Shown: positions 24,879 through 33,745, counted from the stretch's first letter. The stretch is 36,008 nucleotides of DNA from an uncultured Roseicyclus sp. (GCF_937892565.1 NZ_CALAHQ010000067.1:1-36008), one strand, 5' to 3'. Program-made: numbers and translations. Notes: a model not told the origin generated them from the sequence alone.

Positions 24879-25774
24879 TCGACAGCCTCTTTCGGCAAAC
24901 GCACGCGCAACCGCTTGATCCGGCGGGGGTCGGCGTCGATCACCTCGAATTCGACCCCCGAGGGATGTGGCACGACCTCACCGCGGGCGGGCACACGGCC
25001 CGACAACAGAAAGACAAGACCGCCCAGCGTATCGACCTCTTCCTCGTCATCGACTTCGGACAGTGCAACGCCGATTTCCGCCTCGAATTCGTGCAGCGGG
25101 GCCCGTGCCAGGGCCAGCCACGACCCCGACGCTTCGCGCGTCCATGGGCGGGCCTCTTCGACGTCGTGTTCATCTTCGATTTCACCGATGACCTGTTCGA
25201 TCAGATCCTCGATGGTCAAAAGACCTTCGACACCGCCGTATTCATCGATCACCAGCGCCATATGGGTGCGCTCGGTCTGCATCTTGGCCAAGAGCACCCC
25301 GATGGGCATCGAGGGCGGCACATAAAGAAGCGGGCGCAGCATGGTGCGCAACGAAAACCCCGCATGCACCCCGTTGAAGCCGTAGCGCAGGGCCACATCC
25401 TTGAGATGGACCAGACCCATCGGACTATCGATCGTTCCGTCAAAGACCGGAAGCCGGGTCATGCCGCTGTCGCGAAAGACGCTCACCAACGCCGCCAGAT
25501 CATCCTCGCAAGAGATCGAGACGATCTCGGCGCGTGGAATCATCACATCTTCCACGCGCATGCGGCGCAGGTTCGACATGCCCAATTGTGGCACGGTCGC
25601 TCCGTTTGCGCCGCCCGTCTCGGGGCGATGATCGGTCAGGGACATGTCGGTGGCGGCGTCTTCGCCGGTGCCGAACAATCTTGCGAAAAAACCCGGCCTG
25701 TTTGGCTGTGGGTCTTCATCCTCTACCTGCGCGCGACGCGCCGCAGGAGGCGAGGGATCGGGGTTTGAGCTCAT
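24875..25774 (-). CDS. corC: CorC/HlyC-type CBS domain protein
   Basis: 299-residue cytoplasmic protein of the hemolysin/CorC family. Two CBS domains occupy about 65-200 (RVEDVMIPRAEIVSISCEDDL and the later ALVIDEYGGVEGLLTIEDLIEQVIGEI). A CorC_HlyC transporter-associated domain follows in the C-terminal third (LGGLVFLLSGRVPARGEVV). No DUF21 membrane domain is present, as usual for the soluble type encoded beside lnt and ybeY. A role in magnesium/cobalt efflux is the traditional annotation, but the function in this cluster is poorly defined. AAAGGAG is 2 bases before the ATG at 25774. The upstream extension of the frame overlaps ybeY and is not used. Confidence 0.92.
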   Translation of the reverse strand: MSSNPDPSPPAARRAQVEDEDPQPNRPGFFARLFGTGEDAATDMSLTDHRPETGGANGATVPQLGMSNLRRMRVEDVMIPRAEIVSISCEDDLAALVSVFRDSGMTRLPVFDGTIDSPMGLVHLKDVALRYGFNGVHAGFSLRTMLRPLLYVPPSMPIGVLLAKMQTERTHMALVIDEYGGVEGLLTIEDLIEQVIGEIEDEHDVEEARPWTREASGSWLALARAPLHEFEAEIGVALSEVDDEEEVDTLGGLVFLLSGRVPARGEVVPHPSGVEFEVIDADPRRIKRLRVRLPKEAVE

Positions 25775-25817
25775 GGCTCCTTTCCAAACAACACGGGCGC
25801 CTCGATGGCCCGCGGTG

Positions 25818-26327
25818 TCAATATGGGTCAGGGACACCCAGTCTGGCAAGGATGCGCGTTTCCAAACCTTCCATAAGGGCGGCATCGGGGTCTGTGATGT
25901 GATCAAAACCCAACAGGTGAAGCAACCCATGCACCAAAAGGTGGGTCAAATGGTGCTCAAACGGCTTTTCAGCCGCGTCAGCCTCGCGCGTCAGCACGCC
26001 AAGGGCCAACGCGATGTCGCCCAGTTCTTCGGGCGGGCCATCGGCATCGGCGTCGGTGTCGGGCAGCTCGGGCATGGCACCGGGTATCTTGGGCGCACGA
26101 TCTTCGGCAGGCCATGACAGCACATTGGTGGGCGTGGGCTTGCCGCGGAACGCGGCGTTCAGCGTGGCGATGCGCTCATCATCACAGGCCAAGATCGAGA
26201 CCTCGAACCGGTCCGGGTCAAGGCCCAGCTCCGCCAGCGCGGTCCGAAGGGCCGTCTTGGCCAAGGGCACAAGCGCGGTGTTTTCCCATGCGGGCTCTTC
26301 AAAGAGAATATCGATGTCCATGGCCAT
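25818..26327 (-). CDS. ybeY: Endoribonuclease YbeY
   Basis: 169-residue zinc-dependent single-strand endoribonuclease involved in 16S rRNA 3'-end maturation and ribosome quality control. The diagnostic H3XH5XH motif is present as HGLLHLLGFDH (His133, His137, His143). TNVLSWPAED and ELGDIALALG are the conserved preceding blocks. The insertion MPELPDTDADADGPPE is acidic and common in relatives. Two ATGs (26327 and 26321) give almost the same protein; neither has a clear Shine-Dalgarno. It lies 43 bp upstream of corC and 54 bp after phoH. Confidence 0.95.
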   Translation of the reverse strand: MAMDIDILFEEPAWENTALVPLAKTALRTALAELGLDPDRFEVSILACDDERIATLNAAFRGKPTPTNVLSWPAEDRAPKIPGAMPELPDTDADADGPPEELGDIALALGVLTREADAAEKPFEHHLTHLLVHGLLHLLGFDHITDPDAALMEGLETRILARLGVPDPY

Positions 26328-26381
26328 GGCCCATGCACTGGCGCAGGCGCGCGGTCAAGGCTGCCCGCTTGGTGACGCCAC

Positions 26382-27395
26382 TCAGCTTTGCGGGCCGCCG
26401 GCGTCGGCGTCATAGGCCTCGATGATCTTGGCGACCATCGGATGACGCACGACATCCTTTGAGGTGAAGTAATTGAAGGTGATGCCCTTTACCGCGCTCA
26501 AGATACGCTCGGCCTCGACCAGCCCGCTGGGAACGCCGCGGGGCAGATCGACCTGGGTCCGGTCGCCGGTAATCACCATGCGCGACCCCTGCCCCAAGCG
26601 GGTCAGAAACATCTTCATCTGCATCGCAGTGGCATTTTGCGCCTCGTCCAGCACGACATAGGCATTGGCCAGCGTGCGCCCGCGCATGAAGGCCAAGGGG
26701 GCGATTTCGATGGTCTTTTCTTCCATCAGCTTTTGCAGCTGCTTGCCGGGCAGAAAATCGTTCAGCGCATCGTAGAGCGGCTGCATGTAGGGATCGACCT
26801 TTTCCTTCATGTCGCCGGGCAAAAAGCCAAGCCGCTCACCCGCCTCGACCGCCGGGCGCGACAAGATGATCTTGTCCACGGCCCCGTTGATCAGCTGGTT
26901 CACGCCCACCGCGACGGCCAGATAGGTCTTGCCCGTGCCCGCAGGGCCGATGCCGAATGCCAGCTCATGCGAAAACAGGTTGCGCACATAATTCTGTTGC
27001 GCCGCCGTGCGGGGCTCAACGGTTTTCTTGCGCGTGCCGATTTCCAGAGCGCCGCGCTGGAACATCTCGATCTGGTCGCCCGCCCGCACGCCCGTGCTCT
27101 CGGCCGAACCACCCAGCCGGATCGCGGCGTCGATATCGCCGGGCTCGATCCCGCGGCCCGCCTCGAGCCGTGCGTAGAGTTTTTTCAAGACCTCGACCGC
27201 TGTCTCGCGCGCTTCGCCCAGCACGGCCAGCTGATTGCCACGGCGCAAGACATGGACCGACAAAAGATGCTCGATCTGGGCAAGGTTGCGATCAAATTCG
27301 CCACACAGCTCAATCAGCAGACGGTTGTCAGGAAACTCGAGCGACAGCTCGACCGGGGTGACAGTTGCTGGGGCCGCGAGGGGGGTGATTGCCAA
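26382..27395 (-). CDS. ybeZ: PhoH-like ATPase (YbeZ/PhoL)
   Basis: 337-residue cytoplasmic P-loop ATPase of the PhoH family, probably an RNA-handling helicase working with YbeY. Walker A GPAGTGKTY is at 150-158. YVVLDEAQN is the Walker B region and MVITGDRTQVDLP follows, all family hallmarks. An N-terminal KH-like region (about 15-95) precedes the ATPase part. The C-terminus ends with NYFTSKDVVRHPMVAKII. It stands between miaB and ybeY in the conserved order. It is annotated phoH in many genomes, though no phosphate link is shown here. Confidence 0.94.
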   Translation of the reverse strand: MAITPLAAPATVTPVELSLEFPDNRLLIELCGEFDRNLAQIEHLLSVHVLRRGNQLAVLGEARETAVEVLKKLYARLEAGRGIEPGDIDAAIRLGGSAESTGVRAGDQIEMFQRGALEIGTRKKTVEPRTAAQQNYVRNLFSHELAFGIGPAGTGKTYLAVAVGVNQLINGAVDKIILSRPAVEAGERLGFLPGDMKEKVDPYMQPLYDALNDFLPGKQLQKLMEEKTIEIAPLAFMRGRTLANAYVVLDEAQNATAMQMKMFLTRLGQGSRMVITGDRTQVDLPRGVPSGLVEAERILSAVKGITFNYFTSKDVVRHPMVAKIIEAYDADAGGPQS

Positions 27396-27511
27396 GCCAT
27401 GCTCCGGGTTGGTGTTGCACGTGAACAGATTGTGGCAATGGGCGCGTCACAACGCAACAGCTTGTGGGGGCTGTCATCAAAGTTTCTTTATCAGGTGGCC
27501 GCCATCGCATG

Positions 27512-27556
27512 AAAAAAAGGCGGCACATGGCTTGATCACGGGCCAAGGCAACCGCC
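27512..27556 (-). terminator. Possible terminator after miaB
   Basis: On the minus strand GGCGG (27556-27552) can pair with CCGCC (27523-27519), followed by seven T (27518-27512). An inner CTTG/CAAG helix can form in the long loop. The stem is short, so the case rests mainly on the T-run and on its position just after the miaB stop. Confidence 0.4.
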
Positions 27557-28882
27557 CTAGCCGATCAACCGCCCTGTCAGGGAATTGTTCTGCGACGCGA
27601 TGATCTCGACGGGCGCGATCTGGCCCACAAGGCCCAAGGGCCCATCGGCATGGACTGCGTGCAGATACTCTGACTTGCCGGTGATCTGGCCCGGCATGCG
27701 GCCCGGCTTTTCGAACAAGACCCTGACGACACGACCGATCATGGCGTCTTGGGTCGCGTGCTGTTGCGCGGTCACAAGCGCCTGCAGGCGCTGCAAGCGG
27801 TCGTCGGCTTCGGCGGGATCGACCATCGCGCGCTCGGCGGCGGGCGTGCCGGGGCGCGGCGAATACTTGAAGGAATAGGCCGCGCCATAGCCCACGGTCG
27901 CCACCAGATCGAGTGTCGCCTGAAAATCGGCCTCGGTCTCGCCGGGAAAGCCCACGATGAAATCACCCGACAGCAACAGATCAGGGCGCACGGTGCGGAT
28001 GCGCTCGATCAATCGGATATAGCTGTCGGCCGTGTGCTTGCGGTTCATCGCCTTGAGAATGCTGTCCGATCCCGACTGCACCGGCAGATGCAGATACGGC
28101 ATCAGCTTGTCGCAATCGCCATGGGCGGCGATCAGGTCGTCTTCCATGTCGTTGGGATGGGATGTGGTATAGCGAATGCGGTCAAGCCCGTCGATTTTCG
28201 CCATCTCGCGGATCAGGCGCGCAAAGCCCCATTCGGACCCATCCGACCCCGCGCCGTGATAGGCGTTCACATTCTGGCCCAGTAGCGTGATCTCGCGCAC
28301 ACCGCGTTCGATCAGATCACGCGCTTCGCGCAGAAGACGTTCGGCGGGGCGGCTGACTTCGGCGCCGCGGGTATAGGGCACCACGCAAAAGGAACAGAAC
28401 TTGTCACAGCCTTCCTGCGCCGTCAGAAACGCGGTCGGTCCGCGCGTGGCGCGGCGATCCTTGGGCAGATGGGCGAATTTGTCTTCTTGCGGGAATTCCG
28501 TGTCCAGCACCCGTTCGCCGCGGCCGACCGCATCCATCATCATCGGCAGGCGGTGATAGGTCTGCGGGCCCACCACCAGATCGACCATCGGCTGACGGCG
28601 CAGGATTTCCGCGCCCTCGGCTTGCGCCACACAGCCCGCCACCGCGATTTTCAGATCGGGCTTGGCGTCATGAAGCGGCCTCAGGCGCCCAAGATCGGAA
28701 TAGACCTTTTCCACCGCCTTTTCGCGAATGTGGCAGGTGTTGAGCAAGATCATGTCGGCGGCTTCAGCCGTGTCTACCTGCGCGTAGCCCTGCGCGCCCA
28801 GCGCTTCGGCCATGCGCTCGCTGTCATAGACGTTCATCTGACAGCCATAAGTCTTGACGTAGAGCTTTTTCGCCTCGGTCAT
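27557..28882 (-). CDS. miaB: tRNA-2-methylthio-N6-dimethylallyladenosine synthase (MiaB)
   Basis: 441-residue radical SAM methylthiotransferase that adds methylthio to i6A37 in tRNAs reading U-starting codons. The N-terminal MTTase domain has cluster cysteines Cys14 (TYGCQMN), Cys50 (NTCHIRE) and Cys84 (AGCVAQ). The radical SAM cysteines are Cys159, Cys163 and Cys166 in [20 protein letters not shown] and HLPVQSGSD follow, and the C-terminal TRAM domain starts near 375. The ATG at 28882 gives the family N-terminus; the longer open frame upstream (to 29479) is antisense to the next gene and not coding. First gene of the miaB-phoH-ybeY-corC-lnt-metK series. Confidence 0.97.
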   Translation of the reverse strand: MTEAKKLYVKTYGCQMNVYDSERMAEALGAQGYAQVDTAEAADMILLNTCHIREKAVEKVYSDLGRLRPLHDAKPDLKIAVAGCVAQAEGAEILRRQPMVDLVVGPQTYHRLPMMMDAVGRGERVLDTEFPQEDKFAHLPKDRRATRGPTAFLTAQEGCDKFCSFCVVPYTRGAEVSRPAERLLREARDLIERGVREITLLGQNVNAYHGAGSDGSEWGFARLIREMAKIDGLDRIRYTTSHPNDMEDDLIAAHGDCDKLMPYLHLPVQSGSDSILKAMNRKHTADSYIRLIERIRTVRPDLLLSGDFIVGFPGETEADFQATLDLVATVGYGAAYSFKYSPRPGTPAAERAMVDPAEADDRLQRLQALVTAQQHATQDAMIGRVVRVLFEKPGRMPGQITGKSEYLHAVHADGPLGLVGQIAPVEIIASQNNSLTGRLIG

Positions 28883-29038
28883 CGCAGTGTCCGGCCCTGA
28901 AGGGTAAGGAAATCTTGATCTGTGGCATGTACACGCGCGGGGCGGCTGCTTCAACCGATCGCGCGATTGAATTCGCCCACAGGACAAGACACACTCCGCC
29001 ACAAGGCGCTGGGGCAGGAAAACGGTTCGGCAAACTCC

Positions 29039-29911
29039 ATGAATTTCGACACTCTTGAACAGTTCGCTGCCACGCCCCGGGGCGGGTTCGCCAAGGGCCC
29101 CGCCGCCCTGATGATCGCCGAAGACCGGACCGAGATCGCATCGACCATCGCGCACCTGCAATCGCGCGGCTTCTTGCATGTGTTCGTTGTGGCACCGCCC
29201 GGGCTGGATGTGCCGCCGATGATCGAAAACGGCATGGGACAGTTGCACGTGATCCGCGCCCAAAGCCGCGCGCCGGGTATCACGCCGGCAGCGGTCAACG
29301 CCCTGATTGACAAGATGCCCGGCCAATGGCTGCATTACTGTTACAACGGCGAATATCTGTTCTATCCCTTTTGCGAAGATCGCCGCATCGGCGAAATGGT
29401 CAATTGGGTGCTCGAGGAACGACGCAGGGCCATCTTGACCTATGTGATCGATCTTTATGCGCCAGACCTGACCGCCCACCCGGATGGTGTATCAATCCAG
29501 ACCGCGATGCTGGACAGCGCGGGCTACTTCGCCGAAACCCGCACCGACGCGGTTGGCCAGCAAAAAGATCGGCAAAAGAATTTCTTTGGCGGCTTGCGCT
29601 GGCGGTTCGAAGAACACATCAGCCAACCCAAGCGGCGGATCGACCGGATCGGCCTGTTTCAGGCAAGGCCCGGTCTGCGGCTGAACGAGGATCACACGCT
29701 CAACGATGACGAAATGAACACCTATGCCTGTGAATGGCATCATTCGCTGACGGCGGCGATCTGTTCGTTCCGGGCGGCAAAGGCACTGCGCACCAATCCC
29801 GGCTCTCGCCATGACGTGACCGATTTCCGCTGGCACAAATCGACCCCGTTCCACTGGTCGTCCCAGCAATTGATGGAGCTTGGACTGATGGAACCCGGCC
29901 AATGGTTCTGA
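29039..29911 (+). CDS. Protein of unknown function, possibly glycosyltransferase-like
   Basis: 290-residue soluble protein. I do not recognise a family with certainty. The N-terminal part alternates predicted strands and helices ([35 protein letters not shown]) and is followed by [22 protein letters not shown], a layout reminiscent of bacterial GT2-like (PF13704) proteins. There is no clear DxD; DLYAPD occurs later. The C-terminal half is rich in W, H and R ([33 protein letters not shown]). ATG at 29039 has only a weak ribosome binding site. The next gene starts 4 bases after its stop, so the two are probably cotranscribed. Divergent from miaB. Confidence 0.7.
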   Translation: MNFDTLEQFAATPRGGFAKGPAALMIAEDRTEIASTIAHLQSRGFLHVFVVAPPGLDVPPMIENGMGQLHVIRAQSRAPGITPAAVNALIDKMPGQWLHYCYNGEYLFYPFCEDRRIGEMVNWVLEERRRAILTYVIDLYAPDLTAHPDGVSIQTAMLDSAGYFAETRTDAVGQQKDRQKNFFGGLRWRFEEHISQPKRRIDRIGLFQARPGLRLNEDHTLNDDEMNTYACEWHHSLTAAICSFRAAKALRTNPGSRHDVTDFRWHKSTPFHWSSQQLMELGLMEPGQWF

Positions 29912-29915
29912 TCTC

Positions 29916-31109
29916 ATGACGCTGACGCCCCCGGCTTGGCGGGACCCCGCGATCCTGGCCTTCATGCTGTCCGAGACAGTGATCTGGGCCGCGATCTTCT
30001 ACAGTTTTCCCGCGCTTGTGCTGCATTGGCAGGGCGAATTCGGCTGGTCGGCGACACAGGCCATGGGGGCCTTCAGCCTTGCGCTGGCGGTGCAGGGTCT
30101 GACCGCGCCATGGGTGGGTCGTCTGATCGATCGGGGGCGTGCCCCCTTGGGCATGCCGCTGGGGGCCTTGGGCGCCCTGATGGGGTTGGCCGCGCTGACA
30201 CAGGTGCAGGCACTTTGGCAATTTTATGCCGTCTGGGCGTGGCTTGGGCTGATGATGGGTGCCACGCTTTATGACGCGACCTTTTCGGTCGTCACCCGCG
30301 CGCGCGGGGCGCAAGCGCGCGCGGCCATCACGGCGATCACGCTGGCGGCAGGCTTTGCATCGACGCTGGCCTATCCGCTGACAGCCGTGATGACCGAGAT
30401 CGGCGGCTGGCGGGCCGCCATCTGGGTTCTGGTGGGGCTTGTCTTGGTGCTGGTCGTGCCGCTCTTGTGGCTGGCGGCCGCACGGCTTGAAACCGAGGCG
30501 GCCGCACGCTTGCCGCGCGCCACCGCATCGGACCAAATGGCGCCCGATGGGGCTGCGCGGGCGGGCTTTTGGCCGCTCGCTGGGGGGTTTGCGCTGACCG
30601 CTCTGGGATCGGGCATCTTGCTGGCGCATCTGTTGCCGCTGATGGCGGCCCTTGGGGTGCCCGACGGGCTGGGCATCCTTGCCGCATCGACCATCGGCCC
30701 GGCACAGGTGGTCGCCCGCATCCTGTTGATGTTGGCGGGGGCACGCGTCGCCGCGCGACAGGTGGCGCTGGGCGCGTTTGTCGTCTTGATGCTGGCGGCA
30801 CTGGCGATGGGGGCGGCGGCGGCGATCCCGGCGATGGCCCTTGTCTTTGCGCTGGCCCAAGGCATCGGCAACGGCGTCATCTCGATCCTGCGACCCGTCG
30901 TCACCCGCGAGGTGATGGGCGAGGCCGGGTTCGGCGAAACCGCAGGGCGCGTGGCGCGTCTGTCGTTGTTCGCCTTTGCGTTGGCGCCCGGTTTGGGGGC
31001 TGTGCTGGCCGATCTGGCAGGCTATGGCGCGGTGATCGCGCTATGTGCCGCGGCGCCCTTGGCGGGCTTCGTCTTGCTGCGGCGCCTGTCCCCTGTGAGC
31101 CCCGCATGA
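29916..31109 (+). CDS. MFS transporter
   Basis: 397-residue integral membrane protein with about 12 hydrophobic helices in two halves. The loop WVGRLIDRGRAPLG after helix 2 matches the major facilitator motif A (G-x-x-x-D-R-x-G-R type). Helices start at ILAFMLSETVIWAAIFYSFP, and a cytoplasmic loop near LETEAAARLPRATASDQ separates the halves. Export of a small molecule is typical for this type, but the substrate is unknown. It follows the 29039 gene by 4 bases. Its stop overlaps the ATG of a 17-codon frame (ATGA at 31106-31109) that runs into the next small gene. Confidence 0.9.
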   Translation: MTLTPPAWRDPAILAFMLSETVIWAAIFYSFPALVLHWQGEFGWSATQAMGAFSLALAVQGLTAPWVGRLIDRGRAPLGMPLGALGALMGLAALTQVQALWQFYAVWAWLGLMMGATLYDATFSVVTRARGAQARAAITAITLAAGFASTLAYPLTAVMTEIGGWRAAIWVLVGLVLVLVVPLLWLAAARLETEAAARLPRATASDQMAPDGAARAGFWPLAGGFALTALGSGILLAHLLPLMAALGVPDGLGILAASTIGPAQVVARILLMLAGARVAARQVALGAFVVLMLAALAMGAAAAIPAMALVFALAQGIGNGVISILRPVVTREVMGEAGFGETAGRVARLSLFAFALAPGLGAVLADLAGYGAVIALCAAAPLAGFVLLRRLSPVSPA

Positions 31110-31152
31110 CACAGCAGCGCCCACCCAAACCGGCGGGCCATGGGGGCTTTGG

Positions 31153-31365
31153 ATGCTGAACAAACTGTCCATCGCCCTTGCCTTGGGATCGGGTGGCTTT
31201 TTGGGAAACGCGGCGCTTGGCCCCGAGGGCGGCATCGCCATGGCGCTGGCCGCAGCAGCGGTGGCTTTTGTCTTTCGCAGGCTCTTGCGGCGGTTGTTTC
31301 TGGCCGCGCTGATCCTTGGGGGGGTAGCGGTCTGGCTTGGCCCGCTGCCACCACAGGGCGGATAG
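31153..31365 (+). CDS. Small membrane protein of unknown function
   Basis: 70-residue frame with two hydrophobic segments (IALALGSGGFLGNAALG and ALAAAAVAFVF/LFLAALILGGVAVWLG) separated by a basic RRLLRR. No known domain. The ATG overlaps the end of a 17-codon frame that starts at 31106 inside the MFS stop, so translation could be passed along from the transporter gene. No Shine-Dalgarno of its own is clear. Composition is compatible with a real short membrane protein, but coding status is not secure. Confidence 0.45.
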   Translation: MLNKLSIALALGSGGFLGNAALGPEGGIAMALAAAAVAFVFRRLLRRLFLAALILGGVAVWLGPLPPQGG

Positions 31366-31382
31366 GGGCACCCACGGGCGGC

Positions 31383-31410
31383 AAAAAAGGGCAACCCGAA
31401 TGGATTGCCC
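31383..31410 (-). terminator. Rho-independent terminator of the Hsp20 gene
   Basis: On the minus strand GGGCAATCC and GGGTTGCCC form a 9-pair stem (one T-G pair) with loop ATTC, directly followed by six T (31388-31383). It lies 24 bases after the Hsp20 stop at 31435. Confidence 0.85.
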
Positions 31411-31434
31411 CCATGATGCCGGCTTGCGTCAGGA

Positions 31435-31890
31435 TCAGGCCGTTTGGCCCTCGATCAGATGCGGGGCGACACGGGTGATCGCAATCTGGCGCGGCTTCAA
31501 CGCCTCGGGCACCTCGTGCAGCAGGTCGACATGCAACATGCCGTTTTCATGCATCGCGCCGGTCACGCGCACATGATCGGCCAGTTGAAACCGTTTTTCA
31601 AAGGCGCGTGTGGCGATGCCCCGGTGCAGATAGATGGGCGCGCCATCCTCTTGTGCCTTGCGGGCGGCAACGACAAGCTCTTGCTCGCGTTGCTCGACGC
31701 TCAACTCATCGGCGCCAAAGCCCGCCACCGCGATCGAGATGCGATAGGACCCGTCGGCCGTTTTCTCGATGTTGTAGGGTGGATAGGTGCTGGCGGCGCT
31801 GTCCTGGGTCAGCACACGATCCAGAAGATCGGCCATGCGGTCGAAACCGACAGTGGCCCGGTAAAGCGGGGTCAGGTCATAAGTGCGCAT
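31435..31890 (-). CDS. Hsp20/IbpA-type small heat-shock protein
   Basis: 151-residue cytoplasmic chaperone of the alpha-crystallin family that holds unfolding proteins. The N-terminus MRTYDLTPLYRATVGFDRM is typical of IbpA/HspH-type proteins of proteobacteria. The alpha-crystallin domain (about 38-135) begins YPPYNIEKTADGSYRISIAVAGF and contains YLHRGIATRAFEKRFQLADHV and ENGMLHVDLLHEVPE. The C-terminal tail has PRQIAI in place of the common I-x-I. GGAGG lies 7-8 bases before the ATG. A sigma-32-like promoter and a long leader precede it, and a strong terminator follows, so it is a monocistronic heat-induced gene. Confidence 0.94.
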   Translation of the reverse strand: MRTYDLTPLYRATVGFDRMADLLDRVLTQDSAASTYPPYNIEKTADGSYRISIAVAGFGADELSVEQREQELVVAARKAQEDGAPIYLHRGIATRAFEKRFQLADHVRVTGAMHENGMLHVDLLHEVPEALKPRQIAITRVAPHLIEGQTA

Positions 31891-31997
31891 CTGTCATCCT
31901 CCATCGAGCGACAACTGGATTGACGAGCCGCCCCGACAGCGGGCACGGCTCATGGGTTGATCGGGACAGCCCGACATTGCGGCACCGCCCTGATCCA

Positions 31998-32028
31998 CAA
32001 GGTAGGAAAGCAAAAACGGCCTTTCAAG
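31998..32028 (-). promoter_or_regulatory. Candidate RpoH (sigma-32) promoter of the Hsp20 gene
   Basis: On the minus strand CTTGAAA (32028-32022) is followed after 15 bases by CCTACCT (32006-32000). These fit alphaproteobacterial RpoH promoters (CTTGAAA and CYTATNT, one mismatch). The predicted start near 31990 leaves a leader of about 100 bases before the ATG at 31890. Confidence 0.65.
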
Positions 32029-32057
32029 ACCGGCCCGCCGCGTGGCCCGCGATGGGC

Positions 32058-33377
32058 CTAGCGCAAGATCGGCACCCCGACGGCGCGCTTGCCCGGCGCA
32101 TCGAATGCCGCGGGCCGGGGTCCACCCGTGGCCCAATCCAAGAGCTCGACGGTATGCACGATGGGAATATCCGTGCCCGACCCGATCTGCATCATGCAGC
32201 CGATGTTGCCCGCCGCGATGACATCGGGGCGCGTGGCCTCGATCGTGTCGATCTTGCGCGCCTTGAGTTGGCCCGAAATCTCGGGCTGCATCAGATTATA
32301 GGTGCCCGCCGACCCACAGCACAGATGGCTGTCGGCAGGCTCGACCACGCTGAACCCCGCGCGCTTGAGCAGATCCTTGGGAAAGGTCTTGATCTGTTGG
32401 CCGTGCTGCAAGGAACAGGCCGCGTGATAGGCGACCCGCAGCCCCATCGTCGCGGCGGGCAGGTCCAGCTTCATCAGAACCTCGGAAACATCCATCGCCT
32501 TGGCAGCCACGGCGGCCGCGTCGCCGGCCAGCGGATCATGGGCGAACATATGCCCGTAATCCTTGATGGTGGTGCCGCAACCGCTGGTGTTGATCACGAT
32601 GGCATCCAGACCTTCGCCCGCCATCTCGCGCGTCCATGCCCGAATGTTACGGGCCGCCGTTGCGTGGCTTTCGGCGGTCTTGCCCATGTGATGGGTCAGC
32701 GCGCCACAGCACCCCTGCCCCTCGGCGATGACCACATCGCAGCCCAGCCGCGTCAAAAGCCTGATGGTGGCATCGTTGATGTCGGTGTTGAGCGCGCGCT
32801 GCGCACAGCCCGTCATCAGCGCCACGCGCATCTTGCGCGGGCCATGTGCCGCGAACACTTGTGGGTCGTCATTGCGCGACACAGGTGGGATCACCTTGGG
32901 CGCCATCGCCAGCATCGCCTTGAGCCGCGCATCTGGCATCAGAAAGGCAAAGGGCCGCCCGATCTTGGCGCCCAGCAGCGCCACGCGGAACCGCGTCGGA
33001 TAGGGCAATATCTTGGCCAGCATCCAGCGCAACACCCGCTCGAACAGGGGCCTGCGATAGGTCTGTTCGATGTATTCGCGCGCATGATCGACCAGATGCA
33101 TGTAATGCACCCCCGAAGGGCAGGTGGTCATGCAGGCCAGACACGACAGGCAGCGGTCGATATGCTGCACCGTCCTGGCATCCGCAGGCCGCCCTTTTTC
33201 AAGCATATCTTTTATAAGATAGATGCGCCCTCGCGGGCTGTCCAATTCGTCGCCCAAGACCTGATAGGTGGGGCAGGTGGCAGTGCAAAATCCGCAATGC
33301 ACGCAAGATCGCAGCACCGCGTTCGACCGCGCGGTGACCGGATCGGCAAGCTGGACAGGGGTAAAGTTCGTCTGCAT
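32058..33377 (-). CDS. glcF: Glycolate oxidase iron-sulfur subunit (GlcF)
   Basis: 439-residue electron-transfer subunit of the membrane-associated glycolate dehydrogenase that oxidises glycolate to glyoxylate. Two 4Fe-4S ferredoxin motifs lie near the N-terminus: Cys25, 28, 31, 35 (CVHCGFCTATCPTYQ) and Cys76, 79, 82, 86 (CLSCLACMTTCPSG). The C-terminal half carries two CCG cysteine-rich modules (EGQGCCGALTHHMG and LCCGSAGTYNLMQPE), thought to bind a further cluster and heme/quinone partner. Length is close to the E. coli protein (407) with a slightly longer C-terminus. It lies 10 bases after the small membrane protein gene and is last in the glcD-glcE-(membrane protein)-glcF operon. Confidence 0.96.
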   Translation of the reverse strand: MQTNFTPVQLADPVTARSNAVLRSCVHCGFCTATCPTYQVLGDELDSPRGRIYLIKDMLEKGRPADARTVQHIDRCLSCLACMTTCPSGVHYMHLVDHAREYIEQTYRRPLFERVLRWMLAKILPYPTRFRVALLGAKIGRPFAFLMPDARLKAMLAMAPKVIPPVSRNDDPQVFAAHGPRKMRVALMTGCAQRALNTDINDATIRLLTRLGCDVVIAEGQGCCGALTHHMGKTAESHATAARNIRAWTREMAGEGLDAIVINTSGCGTTIKDYGHMFAHDPLAGDAAAVAAKAMDVSEVLMKLDLPAATMGLRVAYHAACSLQHGQQIKTFPKDLLKRAGFSVVEPADSHLCCGSAGTYNLMQPEISGQLKARKIDTIEATRPDVIAAGNIGCMMQIGSGTDIPIVHTVELLDWATGGPRPAAFDAPGKRAVGVPILR

Positions 33378-33387
33378 CCGCGCGGCC

Positions 33388-33732
33388 TCAGATCAGGGAC
33401 AAAAGGACCACGCTGAACACGGCTGACACGCCCATGAACAACGTCGTGAACACGGCACGCGCGGCCCATACCCGCGTGAACCGTCCCAGATACAGGTGGT
33501 AGAGCATCCCCGACACAGCCGCCGAGACAAGGGCTATGCCCAGTCCCGCCAGACCGGCTGTGCTGAACCCCAGCGCGCCACCGTCCGACAGGATCGCGAC
33601 AAAAATCAAACCCACAGCGACCACCAGCGCCCCTTGCGCCAAAAGCGCCCCAAGCTTGCGGTCATGCATCAAGACAAGTGCTCCAAACAGCGCGGCGGCC
33701 GGCAGAGCAGAAAGAATGGCCTCAGCGATCAT
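33388..33732 (-). CDS. Small membrane protein encoded between glcE and glcF
   Basis: 114 residues with three or four hydrophobic helices: AILSALPAAALFGALVLM, LLAQGALVVAVGLIFVAIL, AGLAGLGIALVSAAVSGMLYHLYLG and VFTTLFMGVSAVFSVVLLSLI. No recognised domain and no visible signal cleavage site. AAGGG lies about 10 bases before the ATG. It is 13 bases after the glcE stop and 10 bases before the glcF start, so it is clearly cotranscribed. As the glycolate dehydrogenase must reach the membrane quinone pool, a membrane-anchor or assembly role is a reasonable inference. Confidence 0.8.
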   Translation of the reverse strand: MIAEAILSALPAAALFGALVLMHDRKLGALLAQGALVVAVGLIFVAILSDGGALGFSTAGLAGLGIALVSAAVSGMLYHLYLGRFTRVWAARAVFTTLFMGVSAVFSVVLLSLI

Positions 33733-33745
33733 CTTGCATGTTCCC

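Noticed and set aside
27480..27530. GGCCGCC and GGCGGC flanking an A-run near the phoH start as a plus-strand structure
   Set aside because: The A/T tract lies inside the loop for that pairing; only the alternative minus-strand pairing after miaB gives a T-run after the stem, so that one was kept at low confidence.
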